Shown in pieces: positions 52,633-62,306 of a stretch of DNA of 64,000 nucleotides. Source of the stretch: Mobilicoccus pelagius NBRC 104925 (GTDB lineage: Bacteria > Actinomycetota > Actinomycetes > Actinomycetales > Dermatophilaceae); assembly GCF_000247995.1 (NCBI RefSeq), contig NZ_BAFE01000053.1, positions 1 to 64,000 on the forward strand, written 5' to 3'. The notes beneath the pieces are model-generated. The model did not search any database. It worked only from the letters and a program-made list of their open reading frames with translations, and was not told the DNA's origin. Each line of letters begins with the position of its first letter. Position 1 is the stretch's first letter. The translations under genes and the position numbers were made by a program.

Positions 52633-52950
52633 TCAGTGGAGGAGCTTGAGCCCGACGATGCCGCTGATGATGAGGCCGAGGCAGAGGATGCGGGCCGCGG
52701 TGGCGGGTTCGCCGAGCACGGCCATGCCGTAGACGGCGGTGCCGATGGCGCCGACGCCCGTCCACATCGCGTACCCGGTACCGACGGGGATGCTGCGGAG
52801 TGCGACCGCGAGGCCGCCCATCGACGTCGCGCAGCCGAGGACGAACACGAGCGCGGGCAACGGCCGCCGGAGTCCGTCCGAGGCGGCGAGGGCCGTCGCC
52901 CACACGGTTTCGAAGAGTCCCGAGACGACGAGCACGATCCAGGGAAACAC
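52633..52950 (-). CDS. SMR-family guanidinium exporter (Gdx/SugE type)
   Basis: A 105-residue four-helix small multidrug resistance protein. [19 protein letters not shown] (about 3-21) holds the essential Glu (about 13) in the Gdx setting; [24 protein letters not shown] (about 52-75) is the Gdx signature around W and G-x-G; the last helix ends in GIVGLKLLH. Gdx proteins exchange guanidinium for protons. The riboswitch directly upstream supports this substrate strongly. GTG start 5 nt after GGAGGT. Acts as an antiparallel dimer in the membrane. Confidence 0.93.
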   Translation of the reverse strand: MFPWIVLVVSGLFETVWATALAASDGLRRPLPALVFVLGCATSMGGLAVALRSIPVGTGYAMWTGVGAIGTAVYGMAVLGEPATAARILCLGLIISGIVGLKLLH

Positions 52951-52965
52951 GCCGCACCTCCACTT

Positions 52966-53009
52966 GCGACACCGTCGTCGTCACCGGGTACGGCGTGCCA
53001 CTCGTCCGG
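52966..53009 (-). promoter_or_regulatory. Guanidine-III riboswitch
   Basis: Read on the minus strand the element begins CCGGACGAG, continues with GCCGTACCCGGT and closes with ACGACGGTGTCGC. These blocks match the published guanidine-III (ykkC-III) aptamer, for example that of Thermobifida fusca, in order and spacing. A 7-bp stem ACGCCGT/ACGGTGT forms, and the 5' CCGG pairs with CCGG in the loop to give the known pseudoknot. The 3' end lies 6 nt before the GGAGGT of the exporter gene, so ligand binding can control access to the ribosome-binding site. Identification is by motif recognition, not by a covariance search. Confidence 0.88.
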
Positions 53010-53182
53010 GCCGTGCCCGTGGGCCGGGCCTGCCGTCCACATGTAGCACGGCGGCGTTCCTCGACGCGAGGCCCGATCGGGACGTGCACAGGGGAGGTCG
53101 TGGAAGACCGCGCCGGCCGCTCCCTCATCCACGGGGTCGTCGCCCCGATCGTCCGACCTGCCCGCCCTCTGCGAATGAGTGA

Positions 53183-53654
53183 TCGTCGTGTCTCCACTCC
53201 CTCGCCGCGCGGTTCGTGCTCGGGGCGGCGGGGCCCGATGAGGCCTCCCGCCGCGAGTTCCTCCGGGGCCTCATCGCCCGGGTGGGCGAGGACCGGACGA
53301 TGGCCGAGACCGGCCCGATGCACGCACGGGCCGGACTCGACCACTCGACGTCGGTGGCCGCCGACGGGTCGTCGGTTCGCGACCGACCCGCGCGGAGGTG
53401 GCATGGCAGGCGCGGGCCCCGCGGACTCCCCCGTGTTCGCCGCGGCGGAGCTGTACGAGCGGATCTCGTGCCCGATGTGGTTCGTCCACACCGACGACGG
53501 CCCGTACGCCGACCTGCTGCCCGGCCTCGAACGCACCGCCGCCCGCCCGGGGCGTCGTCTCGTCCGCCTCGACGCGGGCCTCCACGTCGAGCAGACCTAC
53601 CCCGGCGAGGTCGCCCGGATCGTCCTCGACCTCCGGCCCTCCCTCGGAGGCTGA
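53183..53654 (+). pseudogene. Alpha/beta-hydrolase remnant
   Basis: A fragment of the C-terminal half of an alpha/beta-hydrolase in two frames. [20 protein letters not shown] to about 53395 is in one frame, which is closed upstream by a TGA at 53180. From about 53400 to the TGA at 53654 ([20 protein letters not shown], then [19 protein letters not shown]) it continues in another frame. The last contains the expected catalytic Asp and His surroundings, but the nucleophile elbow (GxSxG) and the first half are missing. There is no start codon or ribosome-binding site. So it is a truncated, frameshifted relic. Confidence 0.6.
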
Positions 53655-53691
53655 ACCCGCCCCGCCCGGCCGGCGGATCGGCCCCCTCACG

Positions 53692-53732
53692 CGACGACGC
53701 CGACCCCCTTTCCTAGGGAGTCGGCGTCGTCG
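53692..53732. terminator. Strong terminator after clpC
   Basis: A 13-bp stem CGACGACGCCGAC/GTCGGCGTCGTCG with an inner CCC/GGG pairing lies 36 nt from the clpC stop codon (minus strand). Confidence 0.82.
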
Positions 53733-53767
53733 TCGTGTGGTGCCGGGGCGAACGCCCTCGGGTCGGA

Positions 53768-56410
53768 TCAGGCGAGGGCCTGACCACCCTCGGGGCCGCC
53801 TGCAGGCGGGGCCTGCGGGCTCGGCGGGGTCGACGGCGTCTCGTCCGTCGAGGCCGCACCGCCGGGGGTGCCGTGGATCTGGTCGGCGGCGTCGTGGTCG
53901 CTGCCCTCGGCGTGGTCGGGCAGCGGGGCGTCGCCGAAGTCCTTCTTCGTTCCCTGGAACGTGAAGGTGGCGGAGTCGCCCTCGCCCTCGACGTCGACGG
54001 AGACGAGTTCGCCGGAGCCGATCTCGCCGTAGAGGATCTTCTCCGACAGCATGTCCTCGATGTCGCGCTGGATCGCGCGCCGCAGCGGACGAGCACCGAG
54101 GACCGGGTCGTAGCCGCGCTTGGCGAGGAGCTTCTTGGCCGCGGGCGTGAGCTCGACGCCCATGTCCTTGTCCTTGAGGCGCTCGTCGAGGCGACCCACC
54201 ATGAGGTCGACGATCTGCACGATCTCGTCCTCGGACAGCTGCGGGAACACGACGATGTCGTCGACGCGGTTGAGGAACTCGGGGCGGAAGTGCTGCTTGA
54301 GCTCGTCCTGCACCTTGTTCTTCATGCGCTCGTAGTTGCTGCCCTGGTTGCCGTCGGGTGCGAACCCGAGCGAGACGGACTTGCTGATGTCCCGCGTACC
54401 GAGGTTCGTCGTCATGATGATGACGGTGTTCTTGAAGTCGACGACGCGACCCTGGGCGTCGGTGAGGCGCCCGTCCTCGAGGATCTGCAGCAGGCTGTTG
54501 AAGATGTCGGCGTGCGCCTTCTCGACCTCGTCGAACAGCACGACCGAGAACGGCTTGCGCCGCACCTTCTCGGTGAGCTGGCCGCCCTCCTCGTAGCCGA
54601 CGTACCCGGGCGGGGAGCCGAACAGCCGCGAGACGGTGTGCTTCTCGGCGAACTCGCTCATGTCGAGGGTGATGAGGGCGTCCTCATCACCGAACAGGAA
54701 CTCGGCGAGCGCCTTGGCGAGCTCGGTCTTACCGACACCGGTGGGGCCGGCGAAGATGAACGAGCCACCCGGGCGACGCGGGTCCTTGAGGCCCGCACGG
54801 GTGCGGCGGATCGCCTGGGAGAGCGCCTTGATCGCGTCGTCGTTGCCGACGATGCGCTTGTGGAGCTCGTCCTCCATGTTGAGCAGTCGGGTCGACTCCT
54901 CCTCGGTGAGCTTGAACACCGGGATGCCGGTGGAGGCCGCGAGCACCTCGGCGATGAGGTCCTCGTTCACCTCGGCGACGACGTCCATGTCGCCGGCCTT
55001 CCACTCCTTCTCGCGAGTGTTCTTGGCCTCGATGAGCTGCTTCTCGTCGTCGCGGAGCTTGGCCGCCTTCTCGAAGTCCTGCCCGTCGATGGCCGCCTCC
55101 TTCTCGCGGCGCACGTGGGCGATCTTCTCGTCGAACTCGCGGAGGTCCGGCGGCGCGGTCATGCGCTTGATGCGCAGGCGCGCGCCGGCCTCGTCGATGA
55201 GGTCGATGGCCTTGTCGGGCAGGTACCGATCGTTGATGTACCGGTCGGCCATGTTCGCGGCGGCGACGAGGGCACCGTCGGTGATGGAGACGCGGTGGTG
55301 CGCCTCGTACCGGTCGCGCAGACCCTTGAGGATCTCGATGGCGTGCGACAGGGTCGGCTCGGCCACCTGGATCGGCTGGAAGCGGCGCTCGAGGGCCGGG
55401 TCCTTCTCGATGTGCTTGCGGTACTCGTCGAGCGTCGTCGCACCGATCGTCTGGAGCTCACCGCGGGCGAGCATCGGCTTGAGGATGCTGGCGGCGTCGA
55501 TCGCGCCCTCGGCGGCACCCGCACCGACGAGGGTGTGGATCTCGTCGATGAACAGGATGATGTCGCCGCGGGTGCGGATCTCCTTGAGGACCTTCTTGAG
55601 GCGCTCCTCGAAGTCACCGCGGTAGCGCGACCCGGCGACGAGGGCGCCGAGGTCGAGCGTGTAGATGTGCTTGTCCTTGAGGGTCTCGGGGACCTCGCCC
55701 TTGACGATGTCCTGCGCGAGGCCCTCGACGACGGCCGTCTTTCCGACGCCGGGCTCACCGATGAGGATCGGGTTGTTCTTCGTGCGGCGCGAGAGCACCT
55801 GCATGACCCGCTCGATCTCCTGCGCACGACCGATGACCGGGTCGAGCTTGCCCTCACGCGCGGCCTGGGTGAGGTTGCGGCCGAACTGGTCGAGGACGAG
55901 GGAGCCCGCGGGGGTGCCCTCGCCGGAGGTCGACTGCCCGCCGACGCCCGCGGCCGCAGTCTCCTTGCCGCCCTGGTAGCCCGAGAGCAGCTGGATGACC
56001 TGCTGGCGCACACGGTTGAGGTCGGCGCCGAGCTTCTGCAGCACCTGGGCGGCGACGCCCTCGCCCTCACGGATGAGGCCGAGGAGGATGTGCTCGGTGC
56101 CGATGTAGTTGTGCCCGAGCTGGAGTGCCTCGCGGAGGCTCAGCTCGAGGACCTTCTTGGCACGGGGCGTGAACGGGATGTGCCCGCTGGACGCCTGCTG
56201 GCCCTTGCCGATGATCTCCTCGACCTGCTCACGGACGGCGTCGAGGGAGATCCCGAGGCTCTCCAGGGCCTTGGCGGCGACGCCCTCACCCTCGTGGATG
56301 AGGCCGAGCAGGATGTGTTCGGTGCCGATGTAGTTGTGGTTGAGCATGCGCGCTTCTTCCTGCGCAAGCACGACCACGCGTCGGGCCCGGTCGGTGAACC
56401 TCTCGAACAT
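53768..56410 (-). CDS. clpC: ClpC AAA+ unfoldase
   Basis: An 880-residue class I Clp ATPase which unfolds proteins for ClpP. Two N-terminal repeats ([20 protein letters not shown] and the matching copy at about 98) form the Clp-N domain; Walker A1 GEPGVGKT and Walker B1 ILFIDEIH, the ClpC-type coiled middle domain with a UVR motif ([18 protein letters not shown]), Walker A2 GPTGVGKT, and Walker B2 [10 protein letters not shown] are intact. The C-terminal 60 residues are a Pro/Gly/Ala-rich tail. ATG with GAGGAG upstream. The 285-bp leader carries TAGCAT and repeated GATAGC but no certain ClgR or HspR site; a 6-bp hairpin (GTCCGC/GCGGAC, 56583-56599) may end the upstream gene. Confidence 0.97.
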   Translation of the reverse strand: MFERFTDRARRVVVLAQEEARMLNHNYIGTEHILLGLIHEGEGVAAKALESLGISLDAVREQVEEIIGKGQQASSGHIPFTPRAKKVLELSLREALQLGHNYIGTEHILLGLIREGEGVAAQVLQKLGADLNRVRQQVIQLLSGYQGGKETAAAGVGGQSTSGEGTPAGSLVLDQFGRNLTQAAREGKLDPVIGRAQEIERVMQVLSRRTKNNPILIGEPGVGKTAVVEGLAQDIVKGEVPETLKDKHIYTLDLGALVAGSRYRGDFEERLKKVLKEIRTRGDIILFIDEIHTLVGAGAAEGAIDAASILKPMLARGELQTIGATTLDEYRKHIEKDPALERRFQPIQVAEPTLSHAIEILKGLRDRYEAHHRVSITDGALVAAANMADRYINDRYLPDKAIDLIDEAGARLRIKRMTAPPDLREFDEKIAHVRREKEAAIDGQDFEKAAKLRDDEKQLIEAKNTREKEWKAGDMDVVAEVNEDLIAEVLAASTGIPVFKLTEEESTRLLNMEDELHKRIVGNDDAIKALSQAIRRTRAGLKDPRRPGGSFIFAGPTGVGKTELAKALAEFLFGDEDALITLDMSEFAEKHTVSRLFGSPPGYVGYEEGGQLTEKVRRKPFSVVLFDEVEKAHADIFNSLLQILEDGRLTDAQGRVVDFKNTVIIMTTNLGTRDISKSVSLGFAPDGNQGSNYERMKNKVQDELKQHFRPEFLNRVDDIVVFPQLSEDEIVQIVDLMVGRLDERLKDKDMGVELTPAAKKLLAKRGYDPVLGARPLRRAIQRDIEDMLSEKILYGEIGSGELVSVDVEGEGDSATFTFQGTKKDFGDAPLPDHAEGSDHDAADQIHGTPGGAASTDETPSTPPSPQAPPAGGPEGGQALA

Positions 56411-56695
56411 GAATACTCGCTCCTCGCTATCGAGATCACTCGATGCTATCTGTGCTCGTTGCGCATCCTCGACTCATGTTGTGTGCCCGGCATGGCGGGC
56501 CCTCATGCATGAGGACGAGGACGGTCTCGGGGTGTGCAACGCGATGGGTGGCAGGCATGTTCCCCGGGGAGGGGGTGAGCCTGTCCGCTCTGGGCGGACG
56601 GCCCGGACGAGGCCTCGCGCGGATCGTCGGGGCGTCGGTCGGGGACGTGGTCGTCGGTGCGGCCGTGGGTGTGGGCCGTGGGCGGGGCGTCGGGG

Positions 56696-57676
56696 TCAGG
56701 CCGGGGGCGCGTCGACCTCCCGGGCGTAGCGGGAGGCGAGCGTCGCGCACACCATGAGCTGGAGCTGGTGGAAGATCATGAGCGGCAGGATGATGAGCCC
56801 CACCTGCTGCCCGCCGAAGAGCACGGCCGCCATGGGCAGGCCGGTGGCGAGCGACTTCTTCGTGCCGCAGAACTGGATGGCGATGCGGTCGCCGCGGTCG
56901 AACCGGAGGGCGCGGGCGCTCGCGTCGGTGGCCCAGAGCACGACGACGAGGAGCACGGCGCTGACGAGCGTGACGAGGAGGATCTGGCCGACGGAGACCA
57001 TCCCCCAGATGCCCTCGCGCATGCCGGAGGAGAACGCCGAGTAGACGACGAGGACGATGACGCCGCGGTCGACGAACTTGAGCCAGGCGTTGTTCTCCTT
57101 GAGCCACGTCGCGGTGAGCGGTCGGGAGAGCTGGCCGAGGACGAACGGGACGAGGATCTGACCGACGATGTCGAGGATCGAGGACGCCTCGATGTGGACG
57201 CCGCCCGCGCCGCCGGTCATGAGGAGCATGACGAGCAGCGGCGTGATGAGGACGCCGACGAGGTTGGAGAACGAGGCGCTGACGATGGCGCCCGCGACGT
57301 TGCCGCGGGCGATCGACGTGAACGTGATCGAGCTCTGCACGGTCGACGGCACGAGGCACACGTAGAGGACGCCGAGGGCGAGCGGGGCGCTGAGGACGTG
57401 CGGGAGGACGAACCCGAGGAGCACGCCGAGGACCGGGAACGCGACGTAGGTGAAGCCGAGGATGACGGCGTGGAGCCGCCAGTTGCGGATTCCGGCGAGC
57501 GCCTCGCGGGGTTCGAGCCGACCCCCGTACATGAAGAAGAGGACGAAGATCGCCGCGGTGACGACGTGGTCGAGCACCGGCACCGCCGCTCCCGTCGCGG
57601 GCACGATCGCGGCCACCGCCACCGCGGCGAGGATGGCGAGGAGGAACCCGTCGAGACGCACCGGACCGATCTTCAT
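56696..57676 (-). CDS. Bile acid:sodium symporter (BASS) family protein
   Basis: A 326-residue transporter with nine to ten helices, of the SBF-like (YfeH) subgroup. FVLFFMYGGRLEPREALAGI (about 45-64), LVPSTVQSSITFTSIARGN (about 108-126), the crossover motif with S/T-rich residues, ASFSNLVGVLITPLL (about 132-146), and QFCGTKKSLATGLPMAAVLF (about 265-284) are typical. Known members move organic anions or pantoate/ketoacids with sodium; the substrate is open. ATG 57674-57676 follows GGTGGAG; a start four codons upstream lacks it. Confidence 0.88.
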   Translation of the reverse strand: MKIGPVRLDGFLLAILAAVAVAAIVPATGAAVPVLDHVVTAAIFVLFFMYGGRLEPREALAGIRNWRLHAVILGFTYVAFPVLGVLLGFVLPHVLSAPLALGVLYVCLVPSTVQSSITFTSIARGNVAGAIVSASFSNLVGVLITPLLVMLLMTGGAGGVHIEASSILDIVGQILVPFVLGQLSRPLTATWLKENNAWLKFVDRGVIVLVVYSAFSSGMREGIWGMVSVGQILLVTLVSAVLLVVVLWATDASARALRFDRGDRIAIQFCGTKKSLATGLPMAAVLFGGQQVGLIILPLMIFHQLQLMVCATLASRYAREVDAPPA

Positions 57677-57734
57677 GGCTCCACCCAACCACGGGTGGCC
57701 GCGGGCGTCCGGGGTCCCCGTCCCGTCGCGTCGG

Positions 57735-58595
57735 TCACGCGGTCGTCGGTCCGTCGCCCGTGGCCGCGCGGTCCGGCCGGGGCGGTCGGCCCGGGACGGT
57801 GAGGTGCGTCCCGTCGGGCGGCGCGATCGCGTCGTGGGCGGCGAGCGCCTCGGCGAGCTGGGCGGGCGGCGGGTTGTGGTGGGAGAGGTGGATCGCGACC
57901 ACCCTCCCGTCGTCCGTGAGGGCGCCGATGTCGCGGAGGTCGGCGACGGTCGTGCCGAAGGAGGTGAGGTCGTGGTGTCCGGGGCCGGCCGGGCGGTGGC
58001 CGAACGTCTCCTCGAGGAGGACGAGGTCGAACCGCGACCCGCGGATCGCGGCGAACGCCTCGGGCGTGAGCGGACCGGTGTCCGTCGCGTAGAGGAGGCG
58101 GGCCTCGGCGGGGGTCGTCACGTCGTAGAGCACCGCGGGCCCGAACGCCTCGTGGGTGGCGGGGAGCACCCGTACCCGGTACCCGGCGACCTCGAGGTCG
58201 TCACCGGCCGTGACCTCGCGGAGCGTGATCGGCGAGCCCGCCGGGTCGAGCCACGGGGTGCAGGCGGCGACGACCGCCGGGGGGCCGTGGACGACGAGGG
58301 GCTCGTCGGTCGCCCACGTGCGGTGCAGGAGGGCGGCCGGGGCGCAGTGGTCCTCGTGGACGTGGGTGACGAGGACGGCGGCGAGGTCGGCGAGGTGCGT
58401 CCCGGCGCGGGTCGCGGACGCCTCGACGTGGGGGCCGAGGTCGAGGAGGATGCGCCCGTCGACGAGGACCGACGTCGGCGATCGGACCACCCCGGCGGCG
58501 CGGGCCGCCTCGCAGGAGTCGCACCGGCAGAACGCGTTGGGCCAGCCGTCGGCGCTGCCCGTGCCGAGGAGGACGACCTCGGTGGGGCCGCTCAT
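57735..58595 (-). CDS. MBL-fold metallohydrolase (PhnP-like)
   Basis: A 286-residue metallo-beta-lactamase-fold hydrolase. LLGTGSADGWPNAFCRCDSC (about 9-28) is a PhnP-like opening with a three-cysteine cluster that may bind a structural zinc. VLVTHVHEDHCAPAAL (about 74-89) is the HxHxDH metal site; LPATHEAFG (His about 144), YATDTGPL (Asp about 170) and IHLSHHNPP (about 236-244) supply further ligands. It probably hydrolyses a phosphodiester or cyclic phosphate; in some actinobacteria such domains sit near cobinamide genes. ATG overlaps the lysX stop by 4 nt, so it is coupled to lysX. Confidence 0.87.
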   Translation of the reverse strand: MSGPTEVVLLGTGSADGWPNAFCRCDSCEAARAAGVVRSPTSVLVDGRILLDLGPHVEASATRAGTHLADLAAVLVTHVHEDHCAPAALLHRTWATDEPLVVHGPPAVVAACTPWLDPAGSPITLREVTAGDDLEVAGYRVRVLPATHEAFGPAVLYDVTTPAEARLLYATDTGPLTPEAFAAIRGSRFDLVLLEETFGHRPAGPGHHDLTSFGTTVADLRDIGALTDDGRVVAIHLSHHNPPPAQLAEALAAHDAIAPPDGTHLTVPGRPPRPDRAATGDGPTTA

Positions 58596-61500
58596 CGGGC
58601 GGGTCGGACGAACGGGAACGTGAGGACGCCGCGGATCGAGGTGCCGAGGAGGAGCATCGCGAGGCGGTCGACGCCGATGCCGAGGCCACCGGTGGGTGGC
58701 ATGCCGATCTCGAGGGTGCGGAGGAAGTCCTCGTCGACCTCCATCGCCTCGACGTCGCCGAGGGCCGCCTTGAGGGACTGCTCGGTGAGGCGTCGCCGTT
58801 GTTCGATCGGGTCGGTGAGCTCGGAGTAGGCGGTGCCGAGCTCCATGCGGTCGACGACGAGGTCCCAGCGTTCGACGAGGCCGGGCTTGGAGCGGTGCGC
58901 GCCGGTGAGCGGGGAGGTCTCGACGGGGAAGTCGACGTAGAACGTCGGGTGGACGGTGGCCGCCTCGACGAGGTCGGCGTAGAGCTCCTCGACGACGGCA
59001 CCCGGGCCCATGCCGTCGTGGACGGCGACCTCGTGGCGGCGGGCGATGTCGAGGAGGGTCTCGAAGTCCATGTCGAGGGTGACCTCGCGGCCGACGGCCC
59101 GCGACACGGCCTCCAGGACGGGGAGGACGGGCCAGGGTCCGGAGACGTCGACGAGTTCACGGGCCTCGGGGTCGGCGCCGCGGCCGGTGCGGAGCGGGAG
59201 GAGCGGGGCGCCGTGGACGGCGGTCGCGGCCTCCGTGACGAGGCGTTCGGTGAGGTGACGCATCGTCGTGTAGTCGCCGAAGGGCTCGTACGCCTCGAGG
59301 GACGTGAACTCGGGGTTGTGGGTGGCGTCGGCGCCCTCGTTGCGGAAGTTGCGGCCCATCTCGAACAGCGGCCCCATGCCGGCGACGACGAGGCGCTTGA
59401 GGTAGAGCTCGGGCGCGATCCGCATGGCGAGGTCGACGCCGAAGGCGTTGGAGTACGTGCGGAACGGTCGGGCGGAGGCGCCGCCGTGGACGGTGTGGAG
59501 GATCGGCGTCTCCACCTCGAGGTAGCCGGCGTCGGTGAGGGTGCGGCGCAGGGAGGCGACGACGGCGCTGCGGACGCGCAGCCTCTGGGCCACCTCGGGG
59601 TGGACGATGAGGTCGGTCGCCCGTCGGCGGAGTCGCGCCTCGGGGTCGGTGAACGCCTCGAACGGCACGGGGTGGAGCGCCTTGGCGACGAGGCGCCAGC
59701 CGGTGACGAGGACCGACGGCGTGCCGGTGCGCGAGTGGCCGAGGGTGCCCTCGACGACGAGGAGGTCGCCGCCGTCGGCGGAGTGCGTGAACGCGGGGAC
59801 GGCCTGCTCCCCGGTGAGGGCCTGACGTTCGAGGACGGCCTGGAGCGTGTGGGTGCCGTCGACGAGCTGGGCGAAGACGACCCCGCCGTGGTCGCGGACG
59901 GTGCGGATGCGGCCGCAGAGGCGCACCTTGCCGTGCCAGTCCTCGGCGGGGAGCGTGGCGAAGCGGGCGAGGCCCTCGGCGGGCGCGACGCCCACGGGGT
60001 AGGGGTCGACGCCGCGGGCCCGCATGGCCTCGACGCGGGCGAGGCGGACGCGCGTCTGGTCCCCACGGCGCGGGGCGAGGGACGCGGCGTCGACGAGGGG
60101 CCGCGACTCGAGTTCCCGCACCCGAGCTAGGTGCTCGGCGTCGAGCTGCGGCACCTGCGGCGTGCCGAAGAGGGTGGGGATGAAGCCCTCCGCGAGCCCC
60201 ATCGCGACGAGGGCCTGCGGGAGGGAGACGCGGGAGTCGACGCAGACGTACCGCGGCACCCACGTCGGCCGGTACTTCTCGTTCGAGCGGTAGAGCCGTT
60301 CGAGCTGGAAGAACCGGTCGAGGCCGCCGAGGACGGAGGAGTTCAACCGGGTGAGGGTGCTCGCGCCGAGGCGTTCGGCGTCGACGAACACGCCGCGGAG
60401 GAACGCGAAGTTGAGGGAGACGCGGCGGATCCCGAGGTCGGGACCGCACTCCATGAGGGTGGCGACGAGGAGTTCGATCGTGCCGTTGGGCGCCTGGGGG
60501 TGGCGACGCATCGTGTCGAGGGAGACGCCGGAGGCGCCCCACGGCACGAAGGACAGGAGACCGAAGCACTTGCCGTCGGCGTCGTGGGCGGTGACCCAGA
60601 CGGTGCGGCCGTCGGCGGGGTCGCCGCGGCGGTCGAGGGCCATGGAGAACCCGCGTTCCGTGCCGCCCTCGCGCCACGCGTCGGCCATCGCGCAGAGTTC
60701 CGCGAGCTCGACGGGCGCGATGTCCTGCTGGCGGCGGATCTGCGTGACGAGCCCCGAGCGGCGGGCGTGCTGCACGGCGCGGCGGACGGGCGTCATCGTC
60801 GTCGTGTCGAGGTGGAACGCGTCGGTGTGGAGGATCGCCTCGTCGCCGAGGGCGACGACGTCGAACCCGGCGGCGAGGTAGGCGCGGGCGCCGTCCTCGC
60901 TCACGCCGAGGATCGCGGGTACCCAGCCGTACCAGCGGGACTGGGCCTTCCAGCGGTGGATCGCGTCGGTCCACGCGGCGGGGTCGCCGACGGGGTCGCC
61001 CGAGGCGAGGGCGACGCCGCCGACGACGTCGTAGGCAACGGCGGCGCGTCGGTCCTCGGAGAACACGAGCGACTTGTCGCGGCGCGTGGCGAAGTAGCCG
61101 AGAGAGTCCCGCTCGCCGTACTCCCGCAGGAGGGAACGGAGTTCGACCTCGTGGTCCTGCGTCCACGCCTTGCTGTCGCGAGAGGAGCGGGTGAAGAGGA
61201 CGACGGCGACGACGAGCGTCGCACCGACGATGATCCCGGCGAGTTGGGAGACGAGCTGCGGGACGGGGACGACGGCCTGGGCCCACGTACCGGTGAAGCC
61301 GAGGGCGCGGAGGACGACGGACCGCACGACGGCGGGGTCGCCGGCGTCGCGGTCGAACCAGGTGAGGAGGCCCCACGTGGTGAGGACGGCGAGGCCGACG
61401 CCGATGACGAGGGTGCCGACCAGCGTCGTCCACGACCCCTGGCGAAGTCGGCCGGGGAACGCGGCACGGGATCGCCAGCAGAACCAGAGGACGACGACGG

Positions 61501-61996
61501 CCGGCACGATCGCGCCGAGGTCGAGGAATCCGAGGACGAGCCACCAGCCGTGCCAGGAGGGGTAGGGGCTGCCCTCGGTGAGGAAGAACGACGCGACCTG
61601 GAGTCCGCCGAGGAGGCCGAAGGCCTGGAAGAAGGCGACGCCGACGAGACCGAGGCGTTTGCGGCCGACGAGGGCGCGGGTGACGAGGGCGAGGACGACG
61701 AGGGAGACCGCCGAGTTGCTCACCGGCACGTTGACGAACGAGAACACGAGCTCGGGCCATGAGACGTGGCGGCGGCCCCAGTGTTCGAACATCCAGAGGA
61801 ACGCGGTCGTCACGGTGGCCACGGCGTACGTCCACACGAGGACGCGGGCGAACCGTTCCTGCCGCGGCGTCGAGTCGCGGACGGCGACGTCCTCCGTCGT
61901 GCCCGCCGCGTGGGGCGGGCACGGTTCGGTCGTGCGGCGGAGGAGGGACGTGCTCGGCATGCGGGGGTCTCTTTCCGTCGTGCTCGGGTCGGACAC
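58592..61996 (-). CDS. lysX: Bifunctional lysylphosphatidylglycerol synthase/lysyl-tRNA synthetase LysX
   Basis: About 1134 residues, a fusion known from mycobacteria (Rv1640c). Residues about 35-235 hold six membrane helices; residues about 255-600 are the MprF-type DUF2156 lysyltransferase domain (LGVSEDGARAYLAAGFD, ERGFSMALDRRGDP). From about 640 a class II LysRS follows: an OB fold (KVRLCGRIRTVRDHGG), motif 2 region FEMGRNFRNEGADATHNPEFT and motif 3 GGLGIGVDRLAMLLLGTS. It makes lysyl-tRNA and transfers lysine to phosphatidylglycerol, lowering membrane negative charge. I chose GTG at 61994-61996 because GGAGGT lies 7 nt upstream; ATG at 61960 (1122 residues) is the alternative. Confidence 0.93.
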   Translation of the reverse strand: MSDPSTTERDPRMPSTSLLRRTTEPCPPHAAGTTEDVAVRDSTPRQERFARVLVWTYAVATVTTAFLWMFEHWGRRHVSWPELVFSFVNVPVSNSAVSLVVLALVTRALVGRKRLGLVGVAFFQAFGLLGGLQVASFFLTEGSPYPSWHGWWLVLGFLDLGAIVPAVVVLWFCWRSRAAFPGRLRQGSWTTLVGTLVIGVGLAVLTTWGLLTWFDRDAGDPAVVRSVVLRALGFTGTWAQAVVPVPQLVSQLAGIIVGATLVVAVVLFTRSSRDSKAWTQDHEVELRSLLREYGERDSLGYFATRRDKSLVFSEDRRAAVAYDVVGGVALASGDPVGDPAAWTDAIHRWKAQSRWYGWVPAILGVSEDGARAYLAAGFDVVALGDEAILHTDAFHLDTTTMTPVRRAVQHARRSGLVTQIRRQQDIAPVELAELCAMADAWREGGTERGFSMALDRRGDPADGRTVWVTAHDADGKCFGLLSFVPWGASGVSLDTMRRHPQAPNGTIELLVATLMECGPDLGIRRVSLNFAFLRGVFVDAERLGASTLTRLNSSVLGGLDRFFQLERLYRSNEKYRPTWVPRYVCVDSRVSLPQALVAMGLAEGFIPTLFGTPQVPQLDAEHLARVRELESRPLVDAASLAPRRGDQTRVRLARVEAMRARGVDPYPVGVAPAEGLARFATLPAEDWHGKVRLCGRIRTVRDHGGVVFAQLVDGTHTLQAVLERQALTGEQAVPAFTHSADGGDLLVVEGTLGHSRTGTPSVLVTGWRLVAKALHPVPFEAFTDPEARLRRRATDLIVHPEVAQRLRVRSAVVASLRRTLTDAGYLEVETPILHTVHGGASARPFRTYSNAFGVDLAMRIAPELYLKRLVVAGMGPLFEMGRNFRNEGADATHNPEFTSLEAYEPFGDYTTMRHLTERLVTEAATAVHGAPLLPLRTGRGADPEARELVDVSGPWPVLPVLEAVSRAVGREVTLDMDFETLLDIARRHEVAVHDGMGPGAVVEELYADLVEAATVHPTFYVDFPVETSPLTGAHRSKPGLVERWDLVVDRMELGTAYSELTDPIEQRRRLTEQSLKAALGDVEAMEVDEDFLRTLEIGMPPTGGLGIGVDRLAMLLLGTSIRGVLTFPFVRPAR

Positions 61997-62306
61997 CGAG
62001 AGCACCTCCGCGCTGCCCGCACCGGCGTCGCACACGCCGCCCCGACCACCGGAGCCCCCCGGCTCACTCCCCCCAGACTGACACGACCCCACGGGAACCC
62101 GGCACACGGACCCGGTCGACGGGACGGCGTTTCCGCCGCCCGGGGCGGCGCATCCCCTGCCACCGCCCCGCGTGTCCGCACCGTGAACCCCCCCCCGCGC
62201 GCCACCCTCTCGTGCGGCTCTCGCGTCCGTAGACTCCCCGAAATCTCGCCGCCCACGGCCGGATCGTCCTCGCCGCCCGCCGGCGTCCCCCACCGAAAGG
62301 CATCAG
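61997..62306. other. Divergent intergenic region lysX/M20 gene
   Basis: Regulatory space between two divergent genes. It contains the lysX ribosome-binding site near 62004-62009, a run of nine C (62188-62196), and TAGACT (62229-62234), a likely -10 for the M20 gene with a 72-nt leader. No coding frame or strong hairpin is convincing. Confidence 0.4.

Noticed and set aside
56411-56500. HAIR or ClgR operator before clpC
   Set aside because: I looked for CTTGAGT-N7-ACTCAAG and for spaced CGC/GCG half-sites; only partial words occur, not enough to call a site.
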